DNA of 64,000 nucleotides. Origin: Lysobacterales bacterium 15-68-25. GTDB taxonomy: Bacteria; Pseudomonadota; Gammaproteobacteria; Xanthomonadales; Rhodanobacteraceae. The stretch covers positions 186,001-250,000 of the forward strand of contig NCKB01000005.1 in NCBI GenBank assembly GCA_002279065.1, in the 5' to 3' direction. Shown piece after piece: positions 19,119-30,050 of this stretch (position 1 is the stretch's first letter; each line of letters begins with the position of its first letter). Both the position numbers and the translations under genes were made by a program. The notes below the pieces were generated by a model, which was given only the letters and a program-made list of their open reading frames with translations, was not told the DNA's origin and did no database searches.

Positions 19119-20678
19119 ATGTTCGCATTCGACTGGCTTGCCGACCCCACCGCCTGGGCCGGCCTCCTCACCCTGCTGGTGCTGGAGGTGGTGCTGGGCA
19201 TCGACAACCTGGTGTTCGTGGCGATCCTTGCCGATCGCCTGCCGCCGGCCCAACGCGACCGCGCCCGGGTCAGCGGACTGGCCATCGCGCTGGCCATGCG
19301 GCTGGTGCTGCTCGGTGCGATGAGCTGGCTGGTGAAGCTGACCGCGCCGATCATCGAGTGGCACGGGTTCGCGTTGTCCTGGCGCGACATCATCCTGCTG
19401 CTGGGCGGCGCTTTCCTGCTGTTCAAGGCCACCCTGGAGCTGCACGAGCGGCTGGAGGCCGGCGGCATCAGCGAGCACGGTGGCCGCGCGCCCTCGCGGT
19501 TCTGGCTGGTGGTGGCGCAGATCGTGGCGCTGGACGCGGTGTTTTCGCTGGATTCGGTGATCACCGCGGTCGGCATGGTCGACCAGCTGTCGGTGATGAT
19601 GATCGCGGTGGTCGTGGCGATGGTGCTGATGATCAGCGCCAGCAAGCCGCTGACCGCCTTCGTCAACGCGCGGCCGACAGTGATCGTGCTGTGCCTGTCG
19701 TTCCTGCTGATGATCGGCTTCAGCCTGGTCGCCGAGGGCTTCGGCTTCCACATTCCCAAGGGCTACCTGTACGCGGCGATCGGCTTCTCGATCATGATCG
19801 AGGCGTTCAACCAGACCATGCGCCGCAACCGCCAGCGCAGCCTGCTCGGCAGCGCGCGACACCTGCGCGACCGTACCGCGCAGGCCGTGTTGCGCCTGCT
19901 CGGTGCCGGCGGCATGGAGGACGACGGCGAGCCGGCCAAGCCGGCCGCCACCGACGACGAGGCACCGCCGGTGGCGGTGTTCGGCAAGGACGAGCTGTCG
20001 ATGGTGCAGGGCGTGCTGGACCTGGCGCAGCGCCCGGTGCGCTCGATCATGACACCGCGTCCGGAGATCCGCTGGATCGATCCGCGCGACGACGTGGCCA
20101 CGGTGCGGCGTGAACTGGCGGAGGCCGGCCACGGCTGGTTGCCGCTGGCCCACGACGACCTCGACGAACTGCTCGGCGTGGCCTCCACCCGCGACCTGCT
20201 CGGCTGCCTGCTCGACCACGGCCGGATCGAGCCGGAGCGGGTGCTGCACAAGCCGCTGATGGTGCTGGAGTCGCTCAGCGTGCTGCGGCTGATCGAGGAG
20301 TTCCGCCGCGCGCCGCTGCAGGTGGCGCTGGTGGTCGACGAGTACGGCAGCCTGCTCGGCCTGGTCACGCCGAGCGACGTGCTGGAGGTGATCGCGGGTG
20401 AATTTCCCGACGCCCTTGGCGGCGATCCCTCGGCCAGCCAGGACGAGGACGGTGCCTGGCTGTTCGATGCCGGCCTGGACGTGCGTCGTGCCGAGCAGCT
20501 GCTGGGACGACGCCTCGAGGTGGACGACAGCTTTTCCACCCTGGCCGGACTGGTACTCGAGCGCCTGGGCCGGCTGCCGGAGGTGGGCGACAGCGTGGTC
20601 GCCGACGGCTGGCGCTTCGAGGTGGTGGCGATGGACGGCGCGCGCATCGGCCGCCTGCGGGTGGTGGCGGCCGAGTGA
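19119..20678 (+). CDS. TerC-family membrane protein with CBS and CorC/HlyC domains
   Basis: 519 aa. Residues 1-235 are the TerC membrane domain ([16 protein letters not shown], then [15 protein letters not shown], each with acidic residues in a helix). Residues about 300-425 are a CBS pair ([16 protein letters not shown] onwards), and 430-515 a CorC/HlyC transporter-associated domain. This is the E. coli YoaE/YegH layout. TerC-type proteins are linked to metal (manganese) export in the secretory path; the exact role of this subtype is unproven. ATG 19119 chosen because it starts directly before the first helix. Confidence 0.9.
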   Translation: MFAFDWLADPTAWAGLLTLLVLEVVLGIDNLVFVAILADRLPPAQRDRARVSGLAIALAMRLVLLGAMSWLVKLTAPIIEWHGFALSWRDIILLLGGAFLLFKATLELHERLEAGGISEHGGRAPSRFWLVVAQIVALDAVFSLDSVITAVGMVDQLSVMMIAVVVAMVLMISASKPLTAFVNARPTVIVLCLSFLLMIGFSLVAEGFGFHIPKGYLYAAIGFSIMIEAFNQTMRRNRQRSLLGSARHLRDRTAQAVLRLLGAGGMEDDGEPAKPAATDDEAPPVAVFGKDELSMVQGVLDLAQRPVRSIMTPRPEIRWIDPRDDVATVRRELAEAGHGWLPLAHDDLDELLGVASTRDLLGCLLDHGRIEPERVLHKPLMVLESLSVLRLIEEFRRAPLQVALVVDEYGSLLGLVTPSDVLEVIAGEFPDALGGDPSASQDEDGAWLFDAGLDVRRAEQLLGRRLEVDDSFSTLAGLVLERLGRLPEVGDSVVADGWRFEVVAMDGARIGRLRVVAAE

Positions 20679-20693
20679 GCGGTCACCGGTGGG

Positions 20694-21089
20694 TCAGCCG
20701 GTGATCATGGCCCGGATGACGCCGATGCCGGCCAACACCAGCACCGCCAGCCAGGCCAGCATGCCGACGGCAAAGCCGCCCTCGCGCTTGGCCGGGTCGC
20801 GCAGATAGCCGGCCATGTACCAGACGCGACCGACGATCCACACCAGTCCGGCGACGCCCGCCCAGCCGGCGAAGCCGTGCGTGGCGGCCAGCCACAGCGC
20901 CGGCAGGAACATCACCGTCTGTTCCAGCGTGTTCATCTGCACGCGGTAGGCGCGCTCGAACCCTTCGTGGCCGGTGGTGGCCGGTGCCTTGATGCCGTAC
21001 TTGACGCGTGCCTTCCCGACCGCGAACACGGTCGCGGAGAGCAGCAGCACGTTGAGCAGGGTGACCAGGGCAGGCAGTTGCACGAGCAT
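20694..21089 (-). CDS. MAPEG-family membrane protein
   Basis: 131 aa, four hydrophobic helices. The FERAYRVQMNTLEQTVMFLPALW segment (about 45-67, read here only as key residues E46, R47, N54, E57) is the glutathione-binding signature of microsomal glutathione S-transferase-like MAPEG proteins. Possible role in glutathione-dependent detoxification of hydrophobic compounds. Convergent with the TerC gene, divergent from the zinc peptidase gene. Confidence 0.88.
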   Translation of the reverse strand: MLVQLPALVTLLNVLLLSATVFAVGKARVKYGIKAPATTGHEGFERAYRVQMNTLEQTVMFLPALWLAATHGFAGWAGVAGLVWIVGRVWYMAGYLRDPAKREGGFAVGMLAWLAVLVLAGIGVIRAMITG

Positions 21090-21205
21090 CGTTGTTCCTC
21101 GGTAGCATCGGCGGCCGATCGCGCCGCCGCCGATCGTGGCAGGAGCGGGGGTGAGACGCTATCGTCGCGATGTGGCGCCCCGGAGCGGCGCGGGAGGACA
21201 GGCTC

Positions 21206-22066
21206 ATGCGGTGGGACCGGGCGCGTCGCAGCGACAACGTGGAGTTCGACAACGGCGGCGGTGGCGGGCCGCGCTTCGGCGGCGGCCGCGGACTCGGCCT
21301 GGGCGGCATCGTGATCCTGGCGATCCTCGGGCTGGTGTTCTTCAAGGATCCGACCGCGCTGCTCAGCCAGGTCGATACCGGCAGTGCACCGCCGACACGA
21401 TCCACCACGCCGGTGGACACCAGCAATCCGCAGGTTGATTTCGTGCGCGCCATCCTTGGCGACACCGAGGACGAATGGGGCCAGATCTTCGCTGCGCGGG
21501 GCGGTCACTACGACCCACCCAAGCTGACCCTGTTCACCGGACGGGTCAACACTGCCTGCGGTGCGGCCACCGCCGCGGTGGGGCCGTTCTACTGCCCGGG
21601 CGACCGTCATGTTTACCTGGATCTGGCGTTCTTCCAGGAGCTGCAGGACCGCTTCCACGCCTCGGGTGATTTCGCCCGGGCCTACGTCATCGCACACGAG
21701 GTCGGCCACCACGTGCAGAACCTGCTCGGTGTGTTCGCCAAGGTCGACCAGGCACGCCGTCGCGGCGCCACGCTGCAGGGCGCCGACGGCCTGTCGGTGC
21801 GCCAGGAGCTGCAGGCCGACTGCCTCGCCGGCGTGTGGGCGAACCATGCCGAACAGCGCAACCACTGGCTCGATCCGGGCGACCTGGAAAACGCGCTCAA
21901 CGCGGCCAGCCAGATCGGCGACGACACCCTGCAGCGCGAGTCGCGCGGCGAGGTGATGCCCGACTCGTTCACCCACGGCACCTCGGCGCAGCGCGTGCAC
22001 TGGTTCAAGGCCGGTTTCGACAGTGGCGCCGTGGGCAGCTGCAACACCTTTGCCGGGCCGGTCTGA
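21206..22066 (+). CDS. YpfJ-type neutral zinc metallopeptidase
   Basis: 286 aa, single-pass membrane protein. A Gly-rich N terminus (FDNGGGGGPRFGGGRG), then a membrane helix at about 33-49, then a periplasmic domain with the zinc-binding HEVGHH (164-169) and a downstream QADCLAGVW that likely gives the third ligand. YpfJ/KPN_02809 family; physiological substrate unknown. The ATG at 21206 has GGAGGACAGG upstream and is better than the earlier in-frame starts. Confidence 0.9.
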   Translation: MRWDRARRSDNVEFDNGGGGGPRFGGGRGLGLGGIVILAILGLVFFKDPTALLSQVDTGSAPPTRSTTPVDTSNPQVDFVRAILGDTEDEWGQIFAARGGHYDPPKLTLFTGRVNTACGAATAAVGPFYCPGDRHVYLDLAFFQELQDRFHASGDFARAYVIAHEVGHHVQNLLGVFAKVDQARRRGATLQGADGLSVRQELQADCLAGVWANHAEQRNHWLDPGDLENALNAASQIGDDTLQRESRGEVMPDSFTHGTSAQRVHWFKAGFDSGAVGSCNTFAGPV

Positions 22067-22211
22067 GTCGACCCGGTCGCTGGGCGCCGATCTCGGCAAC
22101 GGCAGCTAAAGGGGCCGCGGGCGCACGTCCACCGATCTCGCGCCGGCGGACGCGAGTCTGGATAGAATCCGCCGGCTGCGCGCCGAGGGGTGCGCTCCCC
22201 CGGTCCGCTCG

Positions 22212-22598
22212 ATGGTCCATCCCTGCCTCGCCTGCGGCGCGTGCTGCGCCTTTTTCCGCGTCGCCTTCCACTGGTCCGAAGCCGAGTCCTTCCTCGGCGG
22301 CACAGTGCCGGAGGAACTCACCGCCAAGCTCGATCCCCATCGCCTGGTGATGCGCGGCACCGAAGCCAAGCCGCTGCGCTGCGTGGCCCTGCAGGGCGAG
22401 GTCGGCGTACAGGCCAGCTGCGGCATCTACCCGCGACGCCCCTCGGTGTGCCGCGAGGTCGCGCCGTCGTGGGAGTTCGGCGAGGCCAGCGCGCAGTGCG
22501 ACAAGGCGCGGGTCGCGCACGGCCTCGCACCGCTGACGCCGGAGGACTGGATCGATCCCAGCGGCGCAGGCGCGCCGCCGTTGCCGCGCAGCGCCTGA
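22212..22598 (+). CDS. YkgJ-family cysteine-cluster protein
   Basis: 128-aa cytosolic protein with the N-terminal cysteine cluster CLACGACC (Cys5, 8, 11, 12) and further conserved Cys residues in LRCVAL, SCGIY, SVCREV and AQCDK. It belongs to the YkgJ zinc- or iron-chelating family, whose role is not known. Monocistronic, 145 bases after the zinc peptidase gene. Confidence 0.87.
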   Translation: MVHPCLACGACCAFFRVAFHWSEAESFLGGTVPEELTAKLDPHRLVMRGTEAKPLRCVALQGEVGVQASCGIYPRRPSVCREVAPSWEFGEASAQCDKARVAHGLAPLTPEDWIDPSGAGAPPLPRSA

Positions 22599-22638
22599 GC
22601 GTCGGTCCCTCGCGCTTCGGCGAGGCCGCGGTCCGTGC

Positions 22639-22689
22639 TTGCACCCGGCAGATTACGCACGTAATCTCAAAATGAATTACATGCGTAAT
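22639..22689 (+). promoter_or_regulatory. Promoter with double BlaI-type operator
   Basis: -35 TTGCAC (22639-22644), 17 bases, -10 TAATCT (22662-22667). Two dyads of the form ATTAC-N4-GTAAT lie at 22652-22665 and 22676-22689, 10 bases apart. The first covers the -10 element; the second ends 12 bases before the ATG. The same geometry precedes the BlaI-type gene at 38 kb. Confidence 0.78.
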
Positions 22690-22701
22690 CTGGAGGGTGT
22701 G

Positions 22702-23283
22702 ATGGACCAGGGGCGATCGCGGCAGGCCATAGCACGGTCGTCGGCTCGGCTTGGGCTCGGCTGTGCGGGGCTGTGCGTGGCTACGGTGCTGGCCGGCTGC
22801 GCGGGGACGCCGACGTGGCCGGAGCGGCCGCCGGTGCATGAAGGCGCGGCCTCTTGGCACGCGGTCGAGCCTCCGGGCACCGCCCACTACCAGCTCGCCC
22901 TGGGCGAGGTCTCCAGCGGCGGCACCGCGCTGGTGCGGGTGACGCCGACGTATCCCGCCGGCGAGCTGGCGGCATGTCCGCCGGTAGTCGAGGTGATCGC
23001 GAAGCTCATCGTCGACACCCGTGGCCGCGTCACCGAGGTGCGGCCGGAGATCGTGCAGGCTGCCCCTGCGGACCGCAGCCCATTCCTCGAGGCCACCCGC
23101 GCCGCGGCGATGCAGTGGCGGTTCGATCCGCTGCAGATCAACCACTGGTCGGCCGACGCCAACGGCGAGAGCCACGTGGTGGACAGCCGCACCGAGCCCT
23201 TCAGCCTGGACTACGTGTTCCGTTTCAGCTGCCACGCCGGCCGCGCCGGGGTCAGCACCGGCGACACGGTCGCCGTGCGCTGA
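22702..23283 (+). CDS. TonB C-terminal-domain lipoprotein
   Basis: 193 aa. Lipoprotein signal with lipobox LAGC (Cys33) and no membrane anchor otherwise. The C-terminal part (about 90-185) resembles the TonB C-terminal domain: PPVVEVIAKLIVDTRGRVTEV, then a conserved AAAMQWRFDP. The same pattern occurs at the end of the M56 protease at 36.5 kb. ATG 22702 has GGAGGG directly upstream. Its promoter carries the double operator of the BlaI-type repressor. Function is unknown; without a TonB anchor it is unlikely to energise receptors by itself. Convergent with the dioxygenase gene with no gap. Confidence 0.8.
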   Translation: MDQGRSRQAIARSSARLGLGCAGLCVATVLAGCAGTPTWPERPPVHEGAASWHAVEPPGTAHYQLALGEVSSGGTALVRVTPTYPAGELAACPPVVEVIAKLIVDTRGRVTEVRPEIVQAAPADRSPFLEATRAAAMQWRFDPLQINHWSADANGESHVVDSRTEPFSLDYVFRFSCHAGRAGVSTGDTVAVR

Positions 23284-24084
23284 TCAGGCGACCGCGTCGA
23301 AGCGGTAGATGTCCATCGCGAGGAGGCCGAGATCGACGCCGGCGTCCAGCCGCTGCGAGCGCGCCGCTTCGCCCGCGGTCCCCTGGGCGACGAACAGCGG
23401 CAGCAGGTGCTCGTCGGTGGGATGGGCACGCTCGGCGAACGGCGCCTGCCGGCGATAGTCCAGCAGGGCGGCGGTGTCGCCCGCCGCCAGCCGCTGCTCG
23501 ACCCAGCCGATGAAGGGGCGCACATACGGCGCCTCGTGGTCGGCGTCGTAGCCGGCGCGGAAGTCGTGCAGGTTGTGGGTGATCGAGCCGGAACCGATCA
23601 CCAGCACGCCCTCATCGCGCAGGGGCGCCAGCGCCCGGCCCAACGCGTAGTGATGCGCCGGTCCGAGCATCGGCTGGATCGACAGCGGCACCACCGGGAT
23701 GTCGGCATCGGGGTACATCAGCCGCAGCGGCACCCAGATGCCGTGGTCGAGGCCGCGCTCCGGGTCGACGTGCGCCGGGAGCCCCGCCTGGTCGAGCAGC
23801 GCGACGATGCGCGAAGCGAGCCCGGGATCACCGGGCGCGGGGTACTGCAGTTCGTAGAGTGCGCGCGGGAAGCCGCCGAAGTCGTGCACGGTCTCCGGTC
23901 GCGCCGCACCGCCGACGAGCGGCGCACGCGCGAGGTAGTGGGCGCTGGCCACGACGATCGCAGGTGGGCGCGGCAGCGCCGCCGCGAGCCCCGTCAGCCG
24001 CTCGCCGGTCAGGCCGGGCTGCAGCGCGGTCATCGGCGAGCCGTGCGAGATATAGAGGCTGGGCAGGGTCGTCATGTCGTCCAT
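23284..24084 (-). CDS. DODA-type extradiol aromatic ring-opening dioxygenase (YgiD-like)
   Basis: 266-aa member of the LigB/DODA class III extradiol dioxygenases, like E. coli 4,5-DOPA dioxygenase YgiD. Metal-ligand motifs are visible: SLYISHGSP near the N terminus, SAHYLARAP, and GSGSITHNLHD. Natural substrate unknown. Two starts are possible, ATG 24084 and ATG 24075; neither has a strong RBS. Stop codons of this gene and the TonB_C lipoprotein abut. Confidence 0.9.
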   Translation of the reverse strand: MDDMTTLPSLYISHGSPMTALQPGLTGERLTGLAAALPRPPAIVVASAHYLARAPLVGGAARPETVHDFGGFPRALYELQYPAPGDPGLASRIVALLDQAGLPAHVDPERGLDHGIWVPLRLMYPDADIPVVPLSIQPMLGPAHHYALGRALAPLRDEGVLVIGSGSITHNLHDFRAGYDADHEAPYVRPFIGWVEQRLAAGDTAALLDYRRQAPFAERAHPTDEHLLPLFVAQGTAGEAARSQRLDAGVDLGLLAMDIYRFDAVA

Positions 24085-24155
24085 GATGGGGGCTGGCCAC
24101 AGCGGTTGCGCAGTCGGCGGTGCGCACAGACTGTTGCCCGTCGCGAACGACCGGC

Positions 24156-25721
24156 TCAGCTTCCGTCGGCGCTTGCGTCCAGCCCGCGGCGCAACGGGTC
24201 GAGCAGACTGCCGTAATGCGCGGCGCGCGAGGTGTCCCGACGCAGCGGCTGGCGCACCTGCGAGGCACTGGGCGTGCGCACGCTGCGCATGGCGCGGTGA
24301 TAGTCGAGGCAGGCCGGGTCGAACGGCAGGCCGCAGAAGTCGAGCAGGGCGCGGATTTCGTCCTCCGGCCGCTCCAGCAGCGCCTCGTAGCGCTGTACCC
24401 GCACGCGCTGCGGACGGGCCGCCTGCCAGGCTGCCATCGCCCGTTGGTAGTCGCGCGTGTAGGCGGCGATGTCGGCCAGATCGCAGGCGAAGTGCGGCAG
24501 CCGGTAGAACTGCTGCTTGAAGCAGGACCAGCCCGCTTCCAGTGCGTCGCGCCGCGCATCGACGATGCGCGCACCCGGCAGCATCGCGGCCAGCAGGCCG
24601 GCGTGTAGCCAGTTCTCCGGCAGCTTGTCGGTGTGCCGCGGGCGACGCGTGCGCCAGCGCGCGGTGCGTTCGAGGTAGCGCCGGCCCAGCCGCGCCCAGT
24701 CCTCTGCGCCCGCCGCCGGCAGCCACGCCGGCAAGGGCTGACGGCGTCGGTTCGACTCCTCGGCGATCACCGCGTCGAGATCGTCCAGTTCGCTGGCGCC
24801 CTCGACCTGCGGGTGCGCGGCGAGGATCTGCTCGAACAGCGTGGAGCCCGAACGCGGCAGTCCGACGATGAAGACCACCTCTTCGCCCAGCGCCGGATCG
24901 ACGGGCGCGGGCAGGTGTCGCGTGGCCTGGACCAGCTGCGCCACGTGCGCGCTGAAGGCCGGTGCCTGCCACGGCGCGAGCCGGCGCATGCGGGCGTTGG
25001 CCTCGGCTAGCGCGGCGAACGCCTCGGGATGGCGTCCGTGGTCCTCCAGCGCCTTGCCCAGCGCGAAGCCCATCGCGATGCGATCGCTGTCGACGAGGTC
25101 CGGCCGCGCCAGCTGCGCCTGCAGTGCCGCGACGTCCCCGGCGGAGAGCGGCTGGGTCTTGATGTTGCCCAGTCCGCGCCAGGCGTCGCCGCAGGCCGGG
25201 TGCACGGCGAGCGCAGCGCGGTAATGCGCCGCGGCGTCCCCGAAGCGGCCCAGGTGTACCAGCGCGTCGCCGGCCAGGATGTGCGCGGGCAGCAGGTCCG
25301 GTGCCAGCGCGGTGGCGCGTTCCAGCGCGCGCACGGCTTCCTCGCTGTCGCCGAGTTGCTGAAGGTTGCGGCCGAGGTTGAACCAGGCCATCGGGTAGTC
25401 CGGGGCGGCGACGCAGGCCTGTCGCCAGGCGGCCAGGGCTTCGTCCAGCTCGCCGCGCTGGGCCAGCGCACTGGCCAGGTCGTTCATCGCCAGCGCGTCG
25501 CCCGGTGCCAGCGCCAGCGCCCTGCGCAGGACGGTCGCGGCCTCGTCGAAGCGGCCGCGGCGGGTCGCGGCGATGCCTTTCAGTCGCAGCACCTCGGCCT
25601 GCCGGGGCACGAGCCGGAGCAACAGGTCGAGCAGGCGGTCGGCGGCGTCGAGCTGGCCGTCGCGGATGGCCCGGGCGGCGGCATGCAGGCGCTCGCGCTC
25701 GGAGGCGGAGAGGCCGGCCAT
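24156..25721 (-). CDS. TPR-containing sulfotransferase
   Basis: About 521 aa. Residues 5-230 are TPR repeats (for example GRFDEAATVLRRALALAPGD and GDSEEAVRALERATALAPD). Residues 260-500 are a sulfotransferase domain with the PAPS 5'-phosphosulfate loop VGLPRSGSTLFEQIL and a later RRDALEAGWSCFKQQF segment that fits the 3'-phosphate site. TPR-sulfotransferases are common in proteobacteria but rarely characterised; the acceptor is unknown. ATG 25721 is preferred over TTG 25745; neither has a good RBS. No sulfate-activation genes lie nearby. Confidence 0.87.
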   Translation of the reverse strand: MAGLSASERERLHAAARAIRDGQLDAADRLLDLLLRLVPRQAEVLRLKGIAATRRGRFDEAATVLRRALALAPGDALAMNDLASALAQRGELDEALAAWRQACVAAPDYPMAWFNLGRNLQQLGDSEEAVRALERATALAPDLLPAHILAGDALVHLGRFGDAAAHYRAALAVHPACGDAWRGLGNIKTQPLSAGDVAALQAQLARPDLVDSDRIAMGFALGKALEDHGRHPEAFAALAEANARMRRLAPWQAPAFSAHVAQLVQATRHLPAPVDPALGEEVVFIVGLPRSGSTLFEQILAAHPQVEGASELDDLDAVIAEESNRRRQPLPAWLPAAGAEDWARLGRRYLERTARWRTRRPRHTDKLPENWLHAGLLAAMLPGARIVDARRDALEAGWSCFKQQFYRLPHFACDLADIAAYTRDYQRAMAAWQAARPQRVRVQRYEALLERPEDEIRALLDFCGLPFDPACLDYHRAMRSVRTPSASQVRQPLRRDTSRAAHYGSLLDPLRRGLDASADGS

Positions 25722-25817
25722 GCGTGGATCGCGGGCGGCGTTCAAGCGGATGGGGCAGGACAGGTCATCGCGCGATCTTACGTGCCGCGGGTCGGTGCCG
25801 GCGAGTCCCGTTCCCCG

Positions 25818-25847
25818 AAAAAAGACACCGCGCCATGGCGCGGTGTC
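25818..25847 (-). terminator. Rho-independent terminator of deaD
   Basis: On the minus strand a perfect 12-bp stem (GACACCGCGCCA and complement, no unpaired loop bases) is followed by six T. It lies just after the deaD stop. Confidence 0.85.
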
Positions 25848-25853
25848 GGGAGC

Positions 25854-27683
<1,830 letters not shown>

Positions 27684-27732
27684 GGGAAACCTCGGGGTGG
27701 CACGCCGGTCGGCGTGCGGGAGAATGGCGGCT

Positions 27733-27738
27733 ATTGTA
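27733..27738 (-). promoter_or_regulatory. -10 element of deaD
   Basis: TACAAT on the minus strand, about 50 bases before the deaD ATG, giving a leader of roughly 45 bases. No clear -35. Confidence 0.5.
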
Positions 27739-27797
27739 GCAGTCCGCGGGCCGCCGGCCCGCGCCGTAATGCATTCAAGGCACAGGAGATTCAGGGC

Positions 27798-28547
27798 ATG
27801 GGCAAGCGTCTGGTGGGGAAGGTTGCACTGGTGACCGGAGCGTCCTCGGGGATCGGCGAGGCGACGGCCGTCGCGCTTGCCGAGGAGGGAGCGCGGGTGG
27901 CGGTCACCGCGCGCCGCCGCGATCGGCTGGAGAAACTGGCACAGACCCTTGCCGTGCTGGGTGCCGAGCCGCTGGTGCTGGAGGCCGACCTGCTCGATGA
28001 AACCGAGGCACAGCGCGTGGTACGCGAGACCGAGGCGCATTACGGACGTCTGGACGTCCTGGTGAACAACGCCGGCGTGATGTACCTGGAGCCTGTCGCC
28101 GAGGCCGATCTCGGTCGCTGGCGGCAGATGCTGGAGCTCAACGTGCTCAGCCTGATTGCCTCGACGCAGGCGGCGCTGGCCGGCATGACCGCGCGGGGCG
28201 ATGGCCACATCGTCAACATCTCTTCCACCGCCGGGCGCATCGCCAACCCCAACGCGGCCGCCTACTCGGCGACCAAGTTCGGCGTGGTGGCGTTCTCCGA
28301 GGCGCTGCGCCGCGAGGTCTACAAGCACGGCATCCGTGTCACCGTGATCGAGCCGGGCGTGGTGGAGACCGAGCTGCGCGACCACATCGGTCACGCTGCG
28401 ACCAGGGACGCGCTGAACGCATGGGCCGACAGCATGCGCCAGCTGCAGTCGCGCGACGTGGCCGAGGCGATCGCGTTCTGCGTGACGCGGCCTCCCCACG
28501 TGAACATCAACGAATTGCTGATGCGGCCGACCGACCAGGAGCGTTGA
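27798..28547 (+). CDS. SDR-family oxidoreductase (YdfG-like)
   Basis: 249-aa classical short-chain dehydrogenase. NAD(P) motif TGASSGIG (about 13-20), NNAG, catalytic Ser in ISSTAGR, and YSATK giving Tyr and Lys. Basic residues after the second strand (TARRRDR) suggest NADPH. Closest in pattern to 3-hydroxy acid dehydrogenase YdfG-type enzymes. AGGAG is 10 bases before the ATG at 27798. Divergent from deaD. Confidence 0.92.
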   Translation: MGKRLVGKVALVTGASSGIGEATAVALAEEGARVAVTARRRDRLEKLAQTLAVLGAEPLVLEADLLDETEAQRVVRETEAHYGRLDVLVNNAGVMYLEPVAEADLGRWRQMLELNVLSLIASTQAALAGMTARGDGHIVNISSTAGRIANPNAAAYSATKFGVVAFSEALRREVYKHGIRVTVIEPGVVETELRDHIGHAATRDALNAWADSMRQLQSRDVAEAIAFCVTRPPHVNINELLMRPTDQER

Positions 28548-28611
28548 GTGCGGCGGCCGGCTCAGGCGGCGGGGGTATGATCGGCCCTTGGCCAGGCTCC
28601 AGGAGGCAAGG

Positions 28612-29460
28612 ATGAGCAGCTTCGAGACCCTTTCCGAACAGGCGTGTTTCGGTGGCGTGCAGGGCTTCTACCGGCACGATTCGGTCGTGTGCGCAGGCCC
28701 TATGCGCTTCGCCGTGTACCAGCCGCCGCAGGCGGTGCAGGGCAGGCGACCGGTGCTGTACTACCTGGCCGGTCTCACCTGCACCGAGGAAACCGCCACC
28801 ATCAAGGCCGGGGCCCAGCGCTTCGCGGCGCAGTACGGCATGGTGCTGGTGATGCCGGACACCAGTCCGCGCGACACCGGCATCGAGGGTGCCACCGGTG
28901 ACTGGGAGTTCGGCGAAGGGGCGGGCTTCTATGTCGACGCCACGCAGGCGCCGTATGCCGCCCGGTTCCGCATGTACAGCTACGTGGTCGAAGAGCTGCC
29001 GGCGCTGGTCGCACGGCATTTTCCGGTCGACCCATCCCGCAGCAGCATCTTCGGCCACTCGATGGGTGGCCACGGCGCGTTGACCATCGCGCTGCGCCAT
29101 CCGGATCGCTATCGCTCGGTGTCGGCCTTCGCACCGATCGTGGCGCCCAGCCAGGTGCCGTGGGGCCGTAAGGCATTGCCGCGCTATCTGGGGGAGGATC
29201 GCGAGGCATGGGCGAACTACGATGCCTGTGAACTGGTGCGCCGCCAGACCTTCCCCGGCACGATCCTGGTCGACCAGGGCGAGGCGGACAAATTCCTCGA
29301 GGGACAGCTCAAGCCCGAGCTGTTCGACCAGGCCTGTGCCGAGGCCGGGCAGGCGTTGCTGCTGCGCCGGCATCCCGGCTACGACCACAGCTACTGGTTC
29401 ATCAGCACCTTCATCGAGGACCACCTGCACCACCACGCGCTTGCGCTCGGGCTGGTGTGA
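28612..29460 (+). CDS. fghA: S-formylglutathione hydrolase
   Basis: 282 aa esterase-D family enzyme that hydrolyses S-formylglutathione to formate and glutathione in formaldehyde detoxification. LTCTEE, GHSMGGHGA with the nucleophile Ser, and the late GYDHSYWFI with the catalytic His are diagnostic. AGGAGG lies 5 bases before ATG 28612. The usual partner, glutathione-dependent formaldehyde dehydrogenase, is not in the window. Its stop overlaps the next gene's GTG. Confidence 0.96.
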   Translation: MSSFETLSEQACFGGVQGFYRHDSVVCAGPMRFAVYQPPQAVQGRRPVLYYLAGLTCTEETATIKAGAQRFAAQYGMVLVMPDTSPRDTGIEGATGDWEFGEGAGFYVDATQAPYAARFRMYSYVVEELPALVARHFPVDPSRSSIFGHSMGGHGALTIALRHPDRYRSVSAFAPIVAPSQVPWGRKALPRYLGEDREAWANYDACELVRRQTFPGTILVDQGEADKFLEGQLKPELFDQACAEAGQALLLRRHPGYDHSYWFISTFIEDHLHHHALALGLV

Positions 29461-30008
29461 GCGGGGCGATCGCCTGGCGCACGGCGCGGCTGTCCTGCCG
29501 GCTCGCCAAACCGGACGATGCCGAAGCGCTTTGGCGCTACCGCACCACCAACCGCGAGCACCTTGCGTCGTGGGAGCCGCTGCGTGACGAGGCGTACTAC
29601 ACGCAGGCCCACGCCCGCCGCACGCTGGAAGAATGGATGGCTGGCGTGGCCCAGGATCGGGTCTACCCGGTCCTCATGTTCGATCCCGGCGAGCGCGAAG
29701 TGCTCGGCAGCTTCACGTTCTCCAACGTGGTGCGCGGAGCGTTCCAGGCCTGCCAGCTCGGCTACGGCCTGGCCGGCGACCAGCAGGGCAAGGGGCTGAT
29801 GCGCGAAGCGCTGGCGCCGGCGCTGGACTGGGCGTTCGGCACGCTGGGTCTGCACCGGGTGATGGCCAACTACCTGCCGCGCAACGCGCGTAGCGGTCGA
29901 CTCCTCGCCGCGCTCGGCTTCGAGCGCGAGGGGTTGGCGCGGCGCTACCTGCAGATCGCCGGCACGTGGGAAGACCACGTGCTCACGGCGAAGATCGCGC
30001 CGGATTGA
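29457..30008 (+). CDS. RimJ/RimL-type GNAT N-acetyltransferase
   Basis: 183 aa. N-terminal TARLSCRLAKPDDAEALWRYR, central YGLAGDQQGKGLMREALAPAL as the acetyl-CoA loop, and NARSGRLLAALGFEREG are typical of the RimJ branch, which acetylates the N terminus of ribosomal protein S5. Whether S5 is the substrate here is not certain. GTG start overlapping the fghA stop (GTGA), so translation is coupled. Confidence 0.88.
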   Translation: MSGAIAWRTARLSCRLAKPDDAEALWRYRTTNREHLASWEPLRDEAYYTQAHARRTLEEWMAGVAQDRVYPVLMFDPGEREVLGSFTFSNVVRGAFQACQLGYGLAGDQQGKGLMREALAPALDWAFGTLGLHRVMANYLPRNARSGRLLAALGFEREGLARRYLQIAGTWEDHVLTAKIAPD

Positions 30009-30012
30009 TGGA

Positions 30013-30040
30013 CGTGGCGGCGCCGCGATGCGCCGCCACG
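30013..30040. terminator. Hairpin between convergent genes
   Basis: CGTGGCGGCG and its exact complement flank an 8-base loop, between the GNAT gene and rhlE. No T-run on either strand; termination is uncertain. Confidence 0.35.
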
Positions 30041-30050
30041 AAGTCCGGCT

